A stretch of 64,000 nucleotides of DNA from UBA7359 sp963976795 (lineage in GTDB: Bacteria; Pseudomonadota; Gammaproteobacteria; Eutrophobiales; Eutrophobiaceae): NCBI GenBank assembly GCA_963976795.1, contig CAXBLT010000015.1:18180-82179 (forward strand), read 5' to 3'. Below are positions 1 to 8,312 of the stretch, one piece after another (position 1 is the first letter of the stretch; each line of letters opens with the position of its first letter). The notes beneath the pieces are model-generated. The model was not told the origin of the DNA, made no database searches, and worked only from the letters and a program-made list of their open reading frames with translations. A program made the translations under genes and the position numbers.

Positions 1-381
1 GCGTAAGTCGAGGCCAAGGAACATCGGTTCAGCACCAAATTTGGTTAACCAGTCTGGTGTTGCAGGGGCTAAATTAAGCGCAACTGAGTAGTTTCTGCCT
101 AAAGATTTTTCCACAACCGACTTCGCTTTTAGTTGTGTTGCAGTATCACCAAATCGAATTGTCAGACTTTCCGGTTCTATATCAATGGATTTAAAGACTA
201 TCCCGGCCTCTTCTAGTGCAGTACTAACCTGAAATTCAGTCAATTCACTGACCTCAGATGCGCCAGAGGCAGAAATTTGCAGAGACGGGTCTTTGTCATA
301 CAGGTTTGGCAGTGCAAACAAGACTCCCAAACCAATCAATAGAATAATAAAACTGTACTTCCAGGGAGAATAACGATTCAT
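1..381 (-). CDS. secD: Protein translocase subunit SecD, N-terminal part (cut by window edge)
   Basis: SecD works with SecF and YajC at the SecYEG translocon and uses the proton motive force to help exported proteins leave the membrane. Only the first 127 codons are in the window; the frame stays open to base 1. The protein starts MNRYSPWKYSFIILLIG, a short cytoplasmic tail leading into the first transmembrane helix (about residues 8-25), followed by a periplasmic stretch containing the family-typical FGAEPMFLGLDLR region, which reads off the end. It lies 42 bp downstream of yajC in the usual yajC-secD order. The identification rests on the start, the LGLDLR motif and the neighbour. Confidence 0.93.
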   Translation of the reverse strand, partial: MNRYSPWKYSFIILLIGLGVLFALPNLYDKDPSLQISASGASEVSELTEFQVSTALEEAGIVFKSIDIEPESLTIRFGDTATQLKAKSVVEKSLGRNYSVALNLAPATPDWLTKFGAEPMFLGLDLR

Positions 382-423
382 GACAATAGCCTGCTTAAAA
401 GTAATGTATTTTTAATATTTGAC

Positions 424-750
424 CTAAAGAGTCTTCAACGTGCCTTTTGGCAAGACAACGGAAACAGATTGCTTTTGCACCTTAACTTCTGTGTCTTTGG
501 CGATCTCAACAGAGATAAAGTTATCGCCCACTTCAACTATTTTCCCAAGCAACCCACCGTTTGTAGCAATCTCATCACCCTTGGCCAAGGCTGAAACCAA
601 GGCCTTGTGTTGTTTTGCCTGCTTCAGTTGTGGCCGAATCAGGAAAAAGTAAAAAACGGCAAATAAGATAATTAACGGCAGAAAACTGGCTAGACCAGGT
701 TCCTGTTGTGCGGGCGCCGCCCACACATTACTGACAAAAAAATCCAACAT
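424..750 (-). CDS. yajC: Sec translocon accessory protein YajC
   Basis: YajC is a small inner-membrane protein that co-purifies with SecDF and SecYEG. The 108-residue product has one hydrophobic segment (LPLIILFAVFYFFLIRP, about residues 22-38) and then a basic cytoplasmic domain with the family pattern KGDEIATNGGLLGKI. The frame is open for 14 more codons upstream, but the ATG at 750-748 gives the normal family start MLDFFVSNVWAAPA and has a GAG-rich ribosome site just upstream. It precedes secD. In most relatives tgt lies directly upstream of yajC; here two extra genes separate them. Confidence 0.95.
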   Translation of the reverse strand: MLDFFVSNVWAAPAQQEPGLASFLPLIILFAVFYFFLIRPQLKQAKQHKALVSALAKGDEIATNGGLLGKIVEVGDNFISVEIAKDTEVKVQKQSVSVVLPKGTLKTL

Positions 751-875
751 TGATAATTTCTCGGAGTTTAAAAAGCGCGCATTATGCCACAAATCCGTTG
801 AGATTTAGTAAAGATAACGCCTTAATTGGTTTCTGGGGTTATTTCTTCAAACTTCAATGCCCAAAACAACTGTAA

Positions 876-1793
876 TCACGCCTGCTCCAGCATTTCACTT
901 TCCAGTAATTGCAGGAATGTCGCTTTTATACTTTGCAGCATTTCATCTTGTGCGCCAATTTGTTTGAGTTGATCCAGTATATAATCAACACTGACCGTGC
1001 CATTAACATGTTGAAATAACGGGGCAAATCCTTCGCTGAGTTCAACCGTTTTCTGATCTATTGTCGGCTCACATCGCGACATATGGCTGATATGAGCTCT
1101 TGCGATAAACAACCTCGGCTCATCTTTTTCTAATATTTTTTTGCGCCTTGACGCTGCAAGCGATTTTTTACTTAAACTCCGCCAAAGATCGCAATCTACC
1201 TCTGAGCACAATAGCGCTTTTAATTTTTCATATGATTCAGGGATCATAGCTGCGCAAACATAAGGGGCCAATTTAATACTCTGTGTCGACCAATCTCCAT
1301 CTATCTGTGAGGGTTTAATGTGAAGTTGTCCGTTGTCCATAACTTCACGCTTCAAAGAAGCACTTGTCCATGCCATTCCGAGTTCTGCTTCGAGAACTGC
1401 CGACACCTTGGCCTGTTCATCTGCTGAATGAAATGAAAAATGTTGCAAGCTTTCACCTAGTCGCCTACCAAAAAAAGTGGCGCGGTCTATTATCGTAGTT
1501 CTCATTGTTTCTACATCGACCAGCCCTTTCAATACATCAAAGCCATTTTCTAAAGAAGAAACAATGCTGAAGCTGACAGGAAATGTGCGACAAAAATGGG
1601 ATAGTAATAAATCGGCACGAATCTTTGCATCAAGCACTAATGCATCTGGGCGAATCACGCTAAAATCATTTAACTCTTCTTCACTTAACTCGTATTGATA
1701 AAGCGCGGAGGTTGAATCCTTACAAAAATTATCGCGTACAGTGCTATCGAATAATAAATCGAACAATGCACGTTCTTGCTCCTGATAACTCAT
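876..1793 (-). CDS. MNIO-associated partner protein (DUF2063/MbnC-like, tentative)
   Basis: A protein of about 305 residues translated directly behind the DUF692/MNIO enzyme. The ATG at 1793-1791 overlaps the enzyme's TGA (1792-1790) as ATGA, the usual sign of translational coupling; an in-frame ATG at 1811 is possible but lies inside the enzyme gene. The N-terminal third contains an LYQYELSEEEL pattern, then IRADLLLSHFCRTFPVSF, which resembles the helical start of DUF2063/MbnC-type partner proteins. The rest has no motif I recognise. There is no signal peptide or membrane helix. In known systems such partners hold the peptide substrate for the MNIO enzyme; that role here is inferred from gene order and not shown. 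Confidence 0.55.
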   Translation of the reverse strand: MSYQEQERALFDLLFDSTVRDNFCKDSTSALYQYELSEEELNDFSVIRPDALVLDAKIRADLLLSHFCRTFPVSFSIVSSLENGFDVLKGLVDVETMRTTIIDRATFFGRRLGESLQHFSFHSADEQAKVSAVLEAELGMAWTSASLKREVMDNGQLHIKPSQIDGDWSTQSIKLAPYVCAAMIPESYEKLKALLCSEVDCDLWRSLSKKSLAASRRKKILEKDEPRLFIARAHISHMSRCEPTIDQKTVELSEGFAPLFQHVNGTVSVDYILDQLKQIGAQDEMLQSIKATFLQLLESEMLEQA

Positions 1794-2695
1794 TTGCAAA
1801 CATCCAGACATGCTACAAGCAGCTTACTACTACTTTTCTCTCGCACGATCTTTCGTAGCCGTTCAAGTGTAGTTAAAACTGTATTTTCGTTTACACCTTC
1901 ACATTCATAACAAACGGCTTTGACATTCGGCAAGCGAGGTAACATTGATTCAAGCATCTGCCATGTTTGATCGACAATCGTACATTCGTGTGCATCCACA
2001 TAGATTGGTCCTGCCCCAGTTTCTTTATTACCTTCTTTCAGACGACCACCGGCGATATGGATCTCTACTACGCGTTCGCATGGCAACTCATCAATCGCAT
2101 CTAACACACTACGCCCACTCGCCATTTCATAAGAAACCAGATGTCCCATATCAAGTAGAATCGCACAGTCTGTTTGTTTTGCCAGACTGCCAAAAAAAGA
2201 GAACAAAGGCATTGAGCCCGTGATAAACGTCACTGGTGGTGGTTCTACCGCCACGGGTACTGAAATTTTTGCCTGTACTTCTTTGACTCGCTCCACAGCA
2301 AGCTGTAAAGAAGCTTGATTAAAAGGCGGCGGAATAAAATAACCCAAAGACGTTGAGTAAGCCGCGCCTTCTTCCCAGAAGCAATAGGCGACGTCCTGCG
2401 CAAACCAGGGCGACTCAACGGCTTCAATATGTTTTGCAGTCGTTTCAAGCCATGCGTTGGAATTGGGATAAGAACCACAAAAATTAATATAGGAAGGATG
2501 AAACAGCACCGGCGCACCAGCCGCGCGAATCTTATCAACTTCATCTATCACTTCATCAACATCAACCAAACCTGAATATTCAACAAAGCTAGGGCCACCT
2601 TGTGCTTTAACAAGCGAAACCGGATCGGGTTTAGATGATAAGCTCAAGCTTGCACCTACACCTAGTGTGGGGAGTTTTTCGAGTTGATTACTCAT
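1790..2695 (-). CDS. DUF692 family multinuclear non-heme iron enzyme (MNIO, MbnB/BufB-like)
   Basis: Members of DUF692 are TIM-barrel enzymes that bind two or three iron ions and modify cysteine or other residues of ribosomal peptides (MbnB in methanobactin, BufB in bufferins). The 301-residue protein carries the expected metal-ligand pattern: FHPSY (His66), His89, VEPPP (Glu151), LDMGH (Asp182, His185), EIHIAGG (His213), DAHE (Asp234, His236) and CYECEG (Glu264/Glu266). VEPPP replaces the more common ENxS segment, suggesting a divergent branch. The C-terminus has two cysteines (ACLDVCK). It is coupled to the following partner gene. No short cysteine-rich precursor ORF is visible in the 242 bp upstream, so the substrate is unknown. 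Confidence 0.8.
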   Translation of the reverse strand: MSNQLEKLPTLGVGASLSLSSKPDPVSLVKAQGGPSFVEYSGLVDVDEVIDEVDKIRAAGAPVLFHPSYINFCGSYPNSNAWLETTAKHIEAVESPWFAQDVAYCFWEEGAAYSTSLGYFIPPPFNQASLQLAVERVKEVQAKISVPVAVEPPPVTFITGSMPLFSFFGSLAKQTDCAILLDMGHLVSYEMASGRSVLDAIDELPCERVVEIHIAGGRLKEGNKETGAGPIYVDAHECTIVDQTWQMLESMLPRLPNVKAVCYECEGVNENTVLTTLERLRKIVREKSSSKLLVACLDVCK

Positions 2696-2831
2696 TGATA
2701 TGTTGTTCTATGCTTATAATGATGTTCCAGGTATTTCAATAATTATATTAATAATTCAAAAACCACGCTGCTAAAAACTGAGGGGAAAATAAATCTGTTC
2801 AGGTTTAGTTTTCCTGTTATTTAAAACGCTT

Positions 2832-2895
2832 TGTCATTCCCGCGAATGCGGGAATCTAGTTGTTTGACTGGACCCTCGCTTTCGCGGGAGTGACA
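2832..2895. repeat. Palindromic intergenic repeat, REP/MITE-like
   Basis: A 64-bp element bounded by 15-bp inverted ends (2832-2846 and 2881-2895, one mismatch), TGTCATTCCCGCGAA at the left. The left part alone forms a tight hairpin (ATTCCCGCGAATGCGGGAAT). Elements with this core occur between genes in many proteobacteria. It lies in the 242-bp gap between tgt and the MNIO gene and could act as a transcription stop or an mRNA-stabilising hairpin. No other copy is visible in this window. Confidence 0.75.
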
Positions 2896-2937
2896 ACATT
2901 CTATTATTCCGTCAGCTTACTGTATTGTAACTTAGCT

Positions 2938-4032
2938 TTACTCACGCTTATCATAAAAACTCACAACAAAATCACTTAATTGATTCTCTGCAATGGCATC
3001 ACGCAATCCTTTCATTAAGAACTGATAGTAATAAAGGTTATGTATGGTATTTAATCGAGAACCTAAAATCTCATTGGTTTTATCAAGATGATGTAAATAC
3101 GCACGAGAATAATTCTGACAAGTGTAACAAGCACAGTTTTCATCGATTGGCGATTGATCATGACGATGCGTTGCGTTACGAATGCGGATATCACCATACT
3201 CAGAAAATAAATGTCCGTTTCGGGCGTTACGTGTTGGCATAACACAATCAAACATATCGATTCCTCGACGCACCGATTCAACCAGATTTTCTGGAGTACC
3301 CACGCCCATCAAATAGCGTGGCTTATCTTCAGGCATGCCTGGCATGATGTTATCAAGCACTTCCATCATTAATTCGACTGGTTCACCGACAGACAAACCG
3401 CCAATGGCATAGCCATCAAAACCGATTTCTTTCAATCCATTTAAAGATTCTTCACGCAAGGCTTTGTACATGCCGCCTTGCACAATTCCGAACAACGCAT
3501 TGACACTAGATCCATGTGCGTCTTTTGAGCGCTTGGCCCAACGCAGAGACAAACGCATTGAATCAGCCGCTTCTTTTTCAGTTGCCGGAAAAGGCGTGCA
3601 TTCATCAAAGATCATGACAATGTCTGAATTCAAAACATGTTGTATCTGGATCGCTTCTTCCGGTCCGAGAAAGACTTTAGAACCATCAATCGGCGATTTG
3701 AAGTGCGCCCCTTCTTCGGTGATCTTACGTGATTCTGCCAGACTAAAAACCTGAAAGCCGCCAGAGTCTGTGAGTATAGGTTTATCCCAATGCATGAATT
3801 TGTGTAAGCCACCAAATTCCTTGATGACTTCCATACCCGGACGCAACATCAAATGAAAAGTATTACCTAAAATTATTTCAGCACCTATGCCTTCTAGTTC
3901 TTCAGGCGTCATTGCCTTCACCGTACCGTAAGTGCCTACTGGCATGAAGGTAGGCGTTTCTATGGTTCCTCGAGGAAAACTTATCTGTCCTCTACGGCTA
4001 TCGCCATCTTGTTCTATTAACTTAAAGTCCAT
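2938..4032 (-). CDS. tgt: Queuine tRNA-ribosyltransferase (TGT)
   Basis: Exchanges guanine 34 for preQ1 in tRNAs for Asp, Asn, His and Tyr, the base-insertion step of queuosine synthesis. The 364-residue length is normal. DSGGFQ (catalytic Asp89) and FDCVMPTRNARNG (about 261-273, with the nucleophilic Asp) are present, and the structural zinc site is visible as Cys300, Cys302, Cys305 and His331. It starts 14 bp after queA, so the two queuosine genes form one transcription unit. Confidence 0.97.
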   Translation of the reverse strand: MDFKLIEQDGDSRRGQISFPRGTIETPTFMPVGTYGTVKAMTPEELEGIGAEIILGNTFHLMLRPGMEVIKEFGGLHKFMHWDKPILTDSGGFQVFSLAESRKITEEGAHFKSPIDGSKVFLGPEEAIQIQHVLNSDIVMIFDECTPFPATEKEAADSMRLSLRWAKRSKDAHGSSVNALFGIVQGGMYKALREESLNGLKEIGFDGYAIGGLSVGEPVELMMEVLDNIMPGMPEDKPRYLMGVGTPENLVESVRRGIDMFDCVMPTRNARNGHLFSEYGDIRIRNATHRHDQSPIDENCACYTCQNYSRAYLHHLDKTNEILGSRLNTIHNLYYYQFLMKGLRDAIAENQLSDFVVSFYDKRE

Positions 4033-4046
4033 AACTCATCATCGTA

Positions 4047-5072
4047 TTAATTATTTTTAGCAATCAACATCGCATCACCATAACTATAAAAACGGTATCG
4101 TTCTCTGATGGCATGTTGATAAGCATTCAGAACGTTCTCTTGTCCACCAAATGCACAGACTAGCATCAACAAGGTTGATTCTGGCAGGTGGAAATTAGTA
4201 AGCAATAAGTCTACAACGTTAAACTTAAAGCCCGGATAAATAAAAATATTGGTGTCGCCCTGAAAACTCCTGAGAGATCCTTTTCTTGCGGCAGTTTCTA
4301 AACTTCTAACGACCGTTGTACCTACAGCCAGGACTCGTCCCCCATTTTTTTTAGTCTCATTTATTTTATCGACAACATCTTGTGATACAGACATGTATTC
4401 ACTATGCATCTCATGTTTTGCAATGTCATTAACACGCACTGGCTGGAATGTCCCCGCACCAACATGTAAGGTCAACCTTGCATTATCGACACCTTTTTCT
4501 TTTAATACCTTAAGGATATCATTGGTGAAATGCAGTCCCGCGGTCGGCGCAGCTACCGCGCCAGGCTTGTCCGAAAAAACAGTTTGATAGCGTTCCAGAT
4601 CCAGGCTTTCATCATTTCTACTAATATAAGGCGGCAAAGGCATATGACCAAGACGAGCCAGTAAGTCAGTAATCTTTTCTTTACCTTCATAATTAAGTAA
4701 GAACATACTTCCTTTCCTGCCTTTGACTTCAAACCGTGTATTGTCTTCCAGTTTTAAACTTGTACCTGCTTTTGGTGACTTACTGGCACGCAATTGCACT
4801 AATAATGTTTGCTCATCCTGAATCCGCTCCAACATTATCTCGACGTTCCCGCCGGTTTCCTTTTTTGCATACAAACGTGCAGGAATTACCCGAGTGTCAT
4901 TTAAAACAATTAAATCACCGGCTTTAAGATATTCCGGTAGTTGTTTAAACGCCGTATCTAAAAGTGTATTTTCAAGGCCAAGATATAACAGACGACTGCC
5001 ATCACGATCCGCAGCCGGATACTGGGCGATCAGCTCTTCAGGTAGCTCAAATGAAAAATCACTGGTCAACAT
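4047..5072 (-). CDS. queA: S-adenosylmethionine:tRNA ribosyltransferase-isomerase QueA
   Basis: Transfers the ribosyl group of S-adenosylmethionine to preQ1 in tRNA, forming epoxyqueuosine. The 341-residue protein begins MLTSDFSFELPEELIAQYP and contains YQTVFSDKPGAVAAPTAGLHF and NFHLPESTLLMLVCAFGG, both diagnostic of QueA. It is the first gene of the leftward unit queA-tgt. The promoter must lie between 5072 and the tRNA-Leu region; I could not pick a convincing -35/-10 pair on that strand. Confidence 0.97.
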   Translation of the reverse strand: MLTSDFSFELPEELIAQYPAADRDGSRLLYLGLENTLLDTAFKQLPEYLKAGDLIVLNDTRVIPARLYAKKETGGNVEIMLERIQDEQTLLVQLRASKSPKAGTSLKLEDNTRFEVKGRKGSMFLLNYEGKEKITDLLARLGHMPLPPYISRNDESLDLERYQTVFSDKPGAVAAPTAGLHFTNDILKVLKEKGVDNARLTLHVGAGTFQPVRVNDIAKHEMHSEYMSVSQDVVDKINETKKNGGRVLAVGTTVVRSLETAARKGSLRSFQGDTNIFIYPGFKFNVVDLLLTNFHLPESTLLMLVCAFGGQENVLNAYQHAIRERYRFYSYGDAMLIAKNN

Positions 5073-5138
5073 GGCGCGCGATGTTAGCAGAAATAACGCC
5101 TAATAGGTGTCTTCAAAAATAGACTATTTTATTGTGAG

Positions 5139-5244
5139 AGCAAGGATGCACCTCGCGCAAAACCGCAGTGTATATGTAATATATGAGAATTTAAGCACGG
5201 AGCTGACGCCACTATCGCAAAAAATAGGCATTTTAGCAGGCAGC
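5139..5244 (+). repeat. Dispersed intergenic repeat, copy A
   Basis: This roughly 105-bp sequence aligns along its length with 47651-47755. Shared blocks include caagga, gtgtata, atga, agcacggagct, acgc and gcatttt. A small inverted repeat near the middle (TATAT-GTA-ATATA here, TGTATA-CTT-TATACA in the other copy) keeps its pairing although its bases differ, which hints at a structured RNA or hairpin. It lies upstream of queA and directly upstream of the tRNA-Leu promoter. Confidence 0.7.
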
Positions 5245-5249
5245 TATAT

Positions 5250-5277
5250 TTGACCCTGAGCAGACTTTCCCTATACT
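5250..5277 (+). promoter_or_regulatory. Promoter of the tRNA-Leu locus
   Basis: TTGACC (5250-5255) and TATACT (5272-5277) are separated by 16 bp, close to the sigma-70 optimum. Transcription would start around 5284, about 20 bp before the truncated tRNA-Leu copy and about 150 bp before the intact tRNA. No comparable promoter is obvious between the two copies. Confidence 0.65.
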
Positions 5278-5303
5278 TGCCGCCTGCTTATCTGTACTTC
5301 AAA

Positions 5304-5326
5304 GCCGGGGTGGCGGAATTGGTAGA
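5304..5326 (+). pseudogene. Truncated 5' copy of tRNA-Leu
   Basis: The first 23 bases match the 5' end of the intact tRNA-Leu at 5435 exactly (acceptor strand and most of the D arm), after which the sequences diverge. There is no anticodon arm or 3' half, so it cannot make a tRNA. The 108 bp between the copies contain a small palindromic element (ATGCAT-G-ATGCAT inside a gtcgcg...gcgac frame). Confidence 0.8.
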
Positions 5327-5434
5327 TGATGTTCAGGATGAACAAATGTCGCGAATGCATGATGCATAAGAGCGACCGCGCCGGCGTGTTGGTAAATAAG
5401 CAACTACCATGAAATAAACTGCAATATTAAAATT

Positions 5435-5519
5435 GCCGGGGTGGCGGAATTGGTAGACGCGCCGGATTCAAAATCCGGTTTCTTCGGAAGTGCGAGTTCG
5501 ATTCTCGCCCTCGGCACCA
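5435..5519 (+). tRNA. tRNA-Leu (anticodon CAA)
   Basis: An 85-nt class II tRNA with CCA encoded. The acceptor stem GCCGGGG pairs with CCTCGGC (one G-U), the anticodon stem CCGGA/TCCGG encloses TTCAAAA, giving anticodon CAA (5469-5471) for UUG codons. A short variable arm (TTTCTTCGGAAG region) and the T arm GCGAG-TTCGATT-CTCGC are intact. Confidence 0.97.
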
Positions 5520-5716
5520 TCAATCTAGTTACTTTTTATTAGCTCAGGCCCTCAACCTGATTAATTTCATATGCGATAACACAGCCATTTTCCATTAGTT
5601 TAAAAACATTCTTATTTACTAATCCTTGCATTTCCCTGATAGCCGTTGTCTTGGAAATTACGTCATATCCATATTAATTTCTATTATCAATCTATTGGTT
5701 TGCACCCATAAATGCT

Positions 5717-5733
5717 ATGTTATAACATTACGT
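5717..5733. promoter_or_regulatory. Zur-like operator upstream of first COG0523 gene
   Basis: ATGTTATAACATTACGT resembles the gammaproteobacterial Zur consensus (TGTTATA-N-TATAACA): the left half is exact and the right half weak. It ends 25 bp before the preferred start of the COG0523 gene. Its meaning is strengthened by better copies at 9529-9543 and 14226-14240 beside other zinc-type genes. Confidence 0.6.
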
Positions 5734-5758
5734 ATTTGAAATGTCATATATAACTCTA

Positions 5759-6958
5759 ATGAATGAAAAAAAATTACCTGTAACTGTCTTGTCCGGATTT
5801 CTTGGGGCAGGTAAAACGACGGTTTTAAATCATATTTTAAATAACAGAGAAGGGATGAGAGTGGCTGTTATCGTCAATGACATGAGCGAAATAAATATTG
5901 ATGCATCATTGGTGCAACAGGAAGTTAAATTAAATCGAGCAGAAGAAAAATTGGTAGAGATGAGTAATGGTTGTATTTGTTGCACATTACGTGAGGATTT
6001 ATTGATAGAGATAGAAAAATTAGCTGATGAAAAAAGATTCGATTATCTGGTTATTGAATCCACAGGTATATCAGAGCCTTTACCAGTAGCAGAAACATTT
6101 ACCTTCGCTGATGAAGATGGCAGAAGTCTGGCTGATGTTGCTAGATTAGACACCATGGTCACCTTGGTTGATGCAGTAAATTTCCAAAAGGATTTTGATG
6201 AAGCACTGGACTTAATCGAAAAGGGAGAAAGTCTTGGCGAAGACGACGCAAGAAATGTGGCAGACTTGTTAATAGATCAGGTTGAATTTTGTAACGTTAT
6301 TTTGATTAGCAAATCAGATCTGATAAATGCTGAACAGTTAAATAATTTGAAAAGTATATTACATAGTGTAAACCGAGAGGCTGAAATAATTGCTATTAAG
6401 GATGGTGAAGTATCACTAAGTGAAGTGCTTAATACAAATAAATTTAATTTCGAAGAAGCGCAACAAGCGCCTGGTTGGTTAAAAGAATTGAGAGGCGAGC
6501 ATATTCCGGAAACAGAAGAGTATGGAATTAATAGTTTTGTCTATACCTCACGTAAGCCTTTTCATCCTCAAAAGTTTTTTGAATTCCTACACCGTGATTG
6601 GAAAAAAGGAAAGTTGATTCGATCAAAAGGTTATTTCTGGTTAGCAACTCGTCCTGAATTTGCCGGCCAATGGAGTCAGGCCGGGGGAATTGCCAGATAT
6701 AGCGGCGCCGGTTATTTCTGGAAAGCGGTTCCTGAAAATGAATGGCCGAATGATGAAACATATCGAGAGTCTATTAAAGAAAAATGGGAAGAACCTTTTG
6801 GCGATATGAGACAGGAGTTGGTATTTATAGGGCAGTCGCTTGACGAAGAAGAAATATGTCAACAACTGGATGCTTGTTTATTGAGCGATGACGATATATT
6901 AAAGGGAAAAAAATATTGGCAAACACTTGAGGATCCGTTTCCATCATGGCTGCAGTAA
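5759..6958 (+). CDS. COG0523 (CobW/ZigA-type) GTP-binding metallochaperone, copy 1
   Basis: G3E-family P-loop GTPases of this type are made under zinc starvation and are thought to deliver zinc to essential proteins. From the preferred start (MNEKKLPVTVLSG, matching its paralogue at 14147) the protein has 399 residues: Walker A GFLGAGKTT (13-21), the metal-binding NGCICC motif (Cys72, Cys74, Cys75), ESTGISEP, SKSDL as guanine-recognition motif, and a CobW C-terminal domain with RSKGYFWLATRPEF. An ATG 18 bp further upstream is an alternative start. It sits behind a Zur-like box, and its end overlaps the DUF1826 gene by 13 bp. The class of about 400 residues corresponds to ZigA-like proteins. 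Confidence 0.88.
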   Translation: MNEKKLPVTVLSGFLGAGKTTVLNHILNNREGMRVAVIVNDMSEINIDASLVQQEVKLNRAEEKLVEMSNGCICCTLREDLLIEIEKLADEKRFDYLVIESTGISEPLPVAETFTFADEDGRSLADVARLDTMVTLVDAVNFQKDFDEALDLIEKGESLGEDDARNVADLLIDQVEFCNVILISKSDLINAEQLNNLKSILHSVNREAEIIAIKDGEVSLSEVLNTNKFNFEEAQQAPGWLKELRGEHIPETEEYGINSFVYTSRKPFHPQKFFEFLHRDWKKGKLIRSKGYFWLATRPEFAGQWSQAGGIARYSGAGYFWKAVPENEWPNDETYRESIKEKWEEPFGDMRQELVFIGQSLDEEEICQQLDACLLSDDDILKGKKYWQTLEDPFPSWLQ

Positions 6959-7611
6959 TTCCTATTCAAAACGAGCCGCTAACAAAAGAGCATTATATCA
7001 TTGCTGATAACATTGATGTTCTTACTCAAGTATATGACGAAAATATAAACCTTGTTGTCTATAAAAGAAAAGTGCCCGTCAAAATTTCCCAGTATGCACA
7101 TAAACTTTTAAAACTGGAAAAATCATTTTTAATCAATCAAATAATTGAATTGAATAATGTTGAACTAAAATTAAAGTCAGTATTACCTGACGATGATTGC
7201 AGAGATTTATTCATCGATGATCTATACACCATTAGTGAGATGTTCGCCGTATTGTTTGACCTTGATAAGATAGGCTTCCGATTATCTGTACTTGAACATG
7301 CAATGTGCCCTCGTTTTCACGTGGATAAAGTTATATGTCGACTTTTGACTACCTATGGTGATACAGGAACCGAGTGGCTTTCTGAAAATAACCTTGACAG
7401 AAATAAGCTGGGCAGAGGAAATAATGGTCTATCGGATGAAATGTCGGAAATTTATTGTGATGAAGATCAAGTTCAGAGGATAAGTCCATATGACATTGCC
7501 CTTTTTAAAGGTGAATCATGGCCAAATAATACAGGACAAGGAATTGTGCACCGTTCACCAAAAGTAGATAAAACGAACCCAAGATTACTGCTTTCCTTGG
7601 ACATCGTATAA
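6946..7611 (+). CDS. DUF1826 family protein (zinc-limitation associated)
   Basis: The function of DUF1826 is unknown; the family is recurrently found next to COG0523 genes in Zur regulons. The 221-residue protein has the family core CPRFHVDKVICRLLTTYGD followed by GTEWL, then ALFKGESWPNN and GIVHRSPK, which together look like a Cys/His metal-binding or cupin-like site. No signal peptide is evident, so it is probably cytoplasmic. It overlaps the preceding GTPase gene by 13 bp and is likely co-expressed with it. A partnership with the GTPase is inference from context. Confidence 0.82.
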   Translation: MAAVIPIQNEPLTKEHYIIADNIDVLTQVYDENINLVVYKRKVPVKISQYAHKLLKLEKSFLINQIIELNNVELKLKSVLPDDDCRDLFIDDLYTISEMFAVLFDLDKIGFRLSVLEHAMCPRFHVDKVICRLLTTYGDTGTEWLSENNLDRNKLGRGNNGLSDEMSEIYCDEDQVQRISPYDIALFKGESWPNNTGQGIVHRSPKVDKTNPRLLLSLDIV

Positions 7612-7627
7612 ATAGAGGGTCATTAAT

Positions 7628-8191
7628 GTGAAATTACGTCTAATTGAAAAAATAATAACCATACTTATCGTATTTTTCCCAATAAATAATTATGCCAATG
7701 AAGATCATAGTGATGAACATCGGCAACATGAAGCACATGTGCACGGGGCAGCAAAACTAAGCATCGCAATTGATGAAACAACGTTCTTTTTTGAATTAGA
7801 AACACCTGCTTTGAATGTGCTTGGGTTTGAACATAAACCAAAAACCGATCAGGAAAAAGAAAGGGTGCAAGAGGTTAATAAACTATTCTCCAGTCATGAA
7901 AATATCATTCTTATCCCTCATATTAATTGCAAACAAACACATATAGAGATAGAGCCCCCTTATGAAAGCGAAGATGTTCATGATAAGGATGGGCATGACG
8001 AGGAAGAGCATGGTGAATATCATTTATCCTATACATTGAGTTGTGAAGACATTAGCAATATAAAAGATATCGAAATAAAATTATTTGATAATTTCGATGG
8101 CTTTGAAAATATTGAAGTGATGTGGATACATCAAGAAAAAGCAGACAGTTCCAACCTAACAAAAGATAATAAAATTATAAAAATAAAATAA
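7628..8191 (+). CDS. zrgA: ZrgA-like (DUF2796) periplasmic zinc-uptake protein
   Basis: DUF2796 proteins such as Vibrio ZrgA are periplasmic, histidine-rich and take part in zinc uptake together with an ABC-type system. The 187-residue product begins with a signal-like segment (to about residue 23, NNYANEDH), then an N-terminal His cluster and the family motif HEAHVHGAAKLSIAID. A second His/Asp/Glu-rich stretch lies at about 115-130 (HDKDGHDEEEHGEYH). Translation starts at GTG 7628 with AGAGGG eight bases upstream; the overlapping ATG one frame away is followed at once by a stop. It is 16 bp behind DUF1826. Confidence 0.82.
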   Translation: MKLRLIEKIITILIVFFPINNYANEDHSDEHRQHEAHVHGAAKLSIAIDETTFFFELETPALNVLGFEHKPKTDQEKERVQEVNKLFSSHENIILIPHINCKQTHIEIEPPYESEDVHDKDGHDEEEHGEYHLSYTLSCEDISNIKDIEIKLFDNFDGFENIEVMWIHQEKADSSNLTKDNKIIKIK

Positions 8192-8312
8192 TTTAAATGT
8201 ATGTGTAATCAAGAGACGAATAGCCGCATTTAAAATTCAAGACAGTGGTTATACCTCGTCATTTGGAGAAAAGCATACCAGCCAAATAATTTCCTGGATT
8301 TTTTAAATAAAC

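Noticed and set aside
1811..1811. Longer start of the MNIO partner protein (MSGCLQ)
   Set aside because: It would overlap the enzyme gene by 22 bp; the ATGA overlap start at 1793 is the more usual arrangement.
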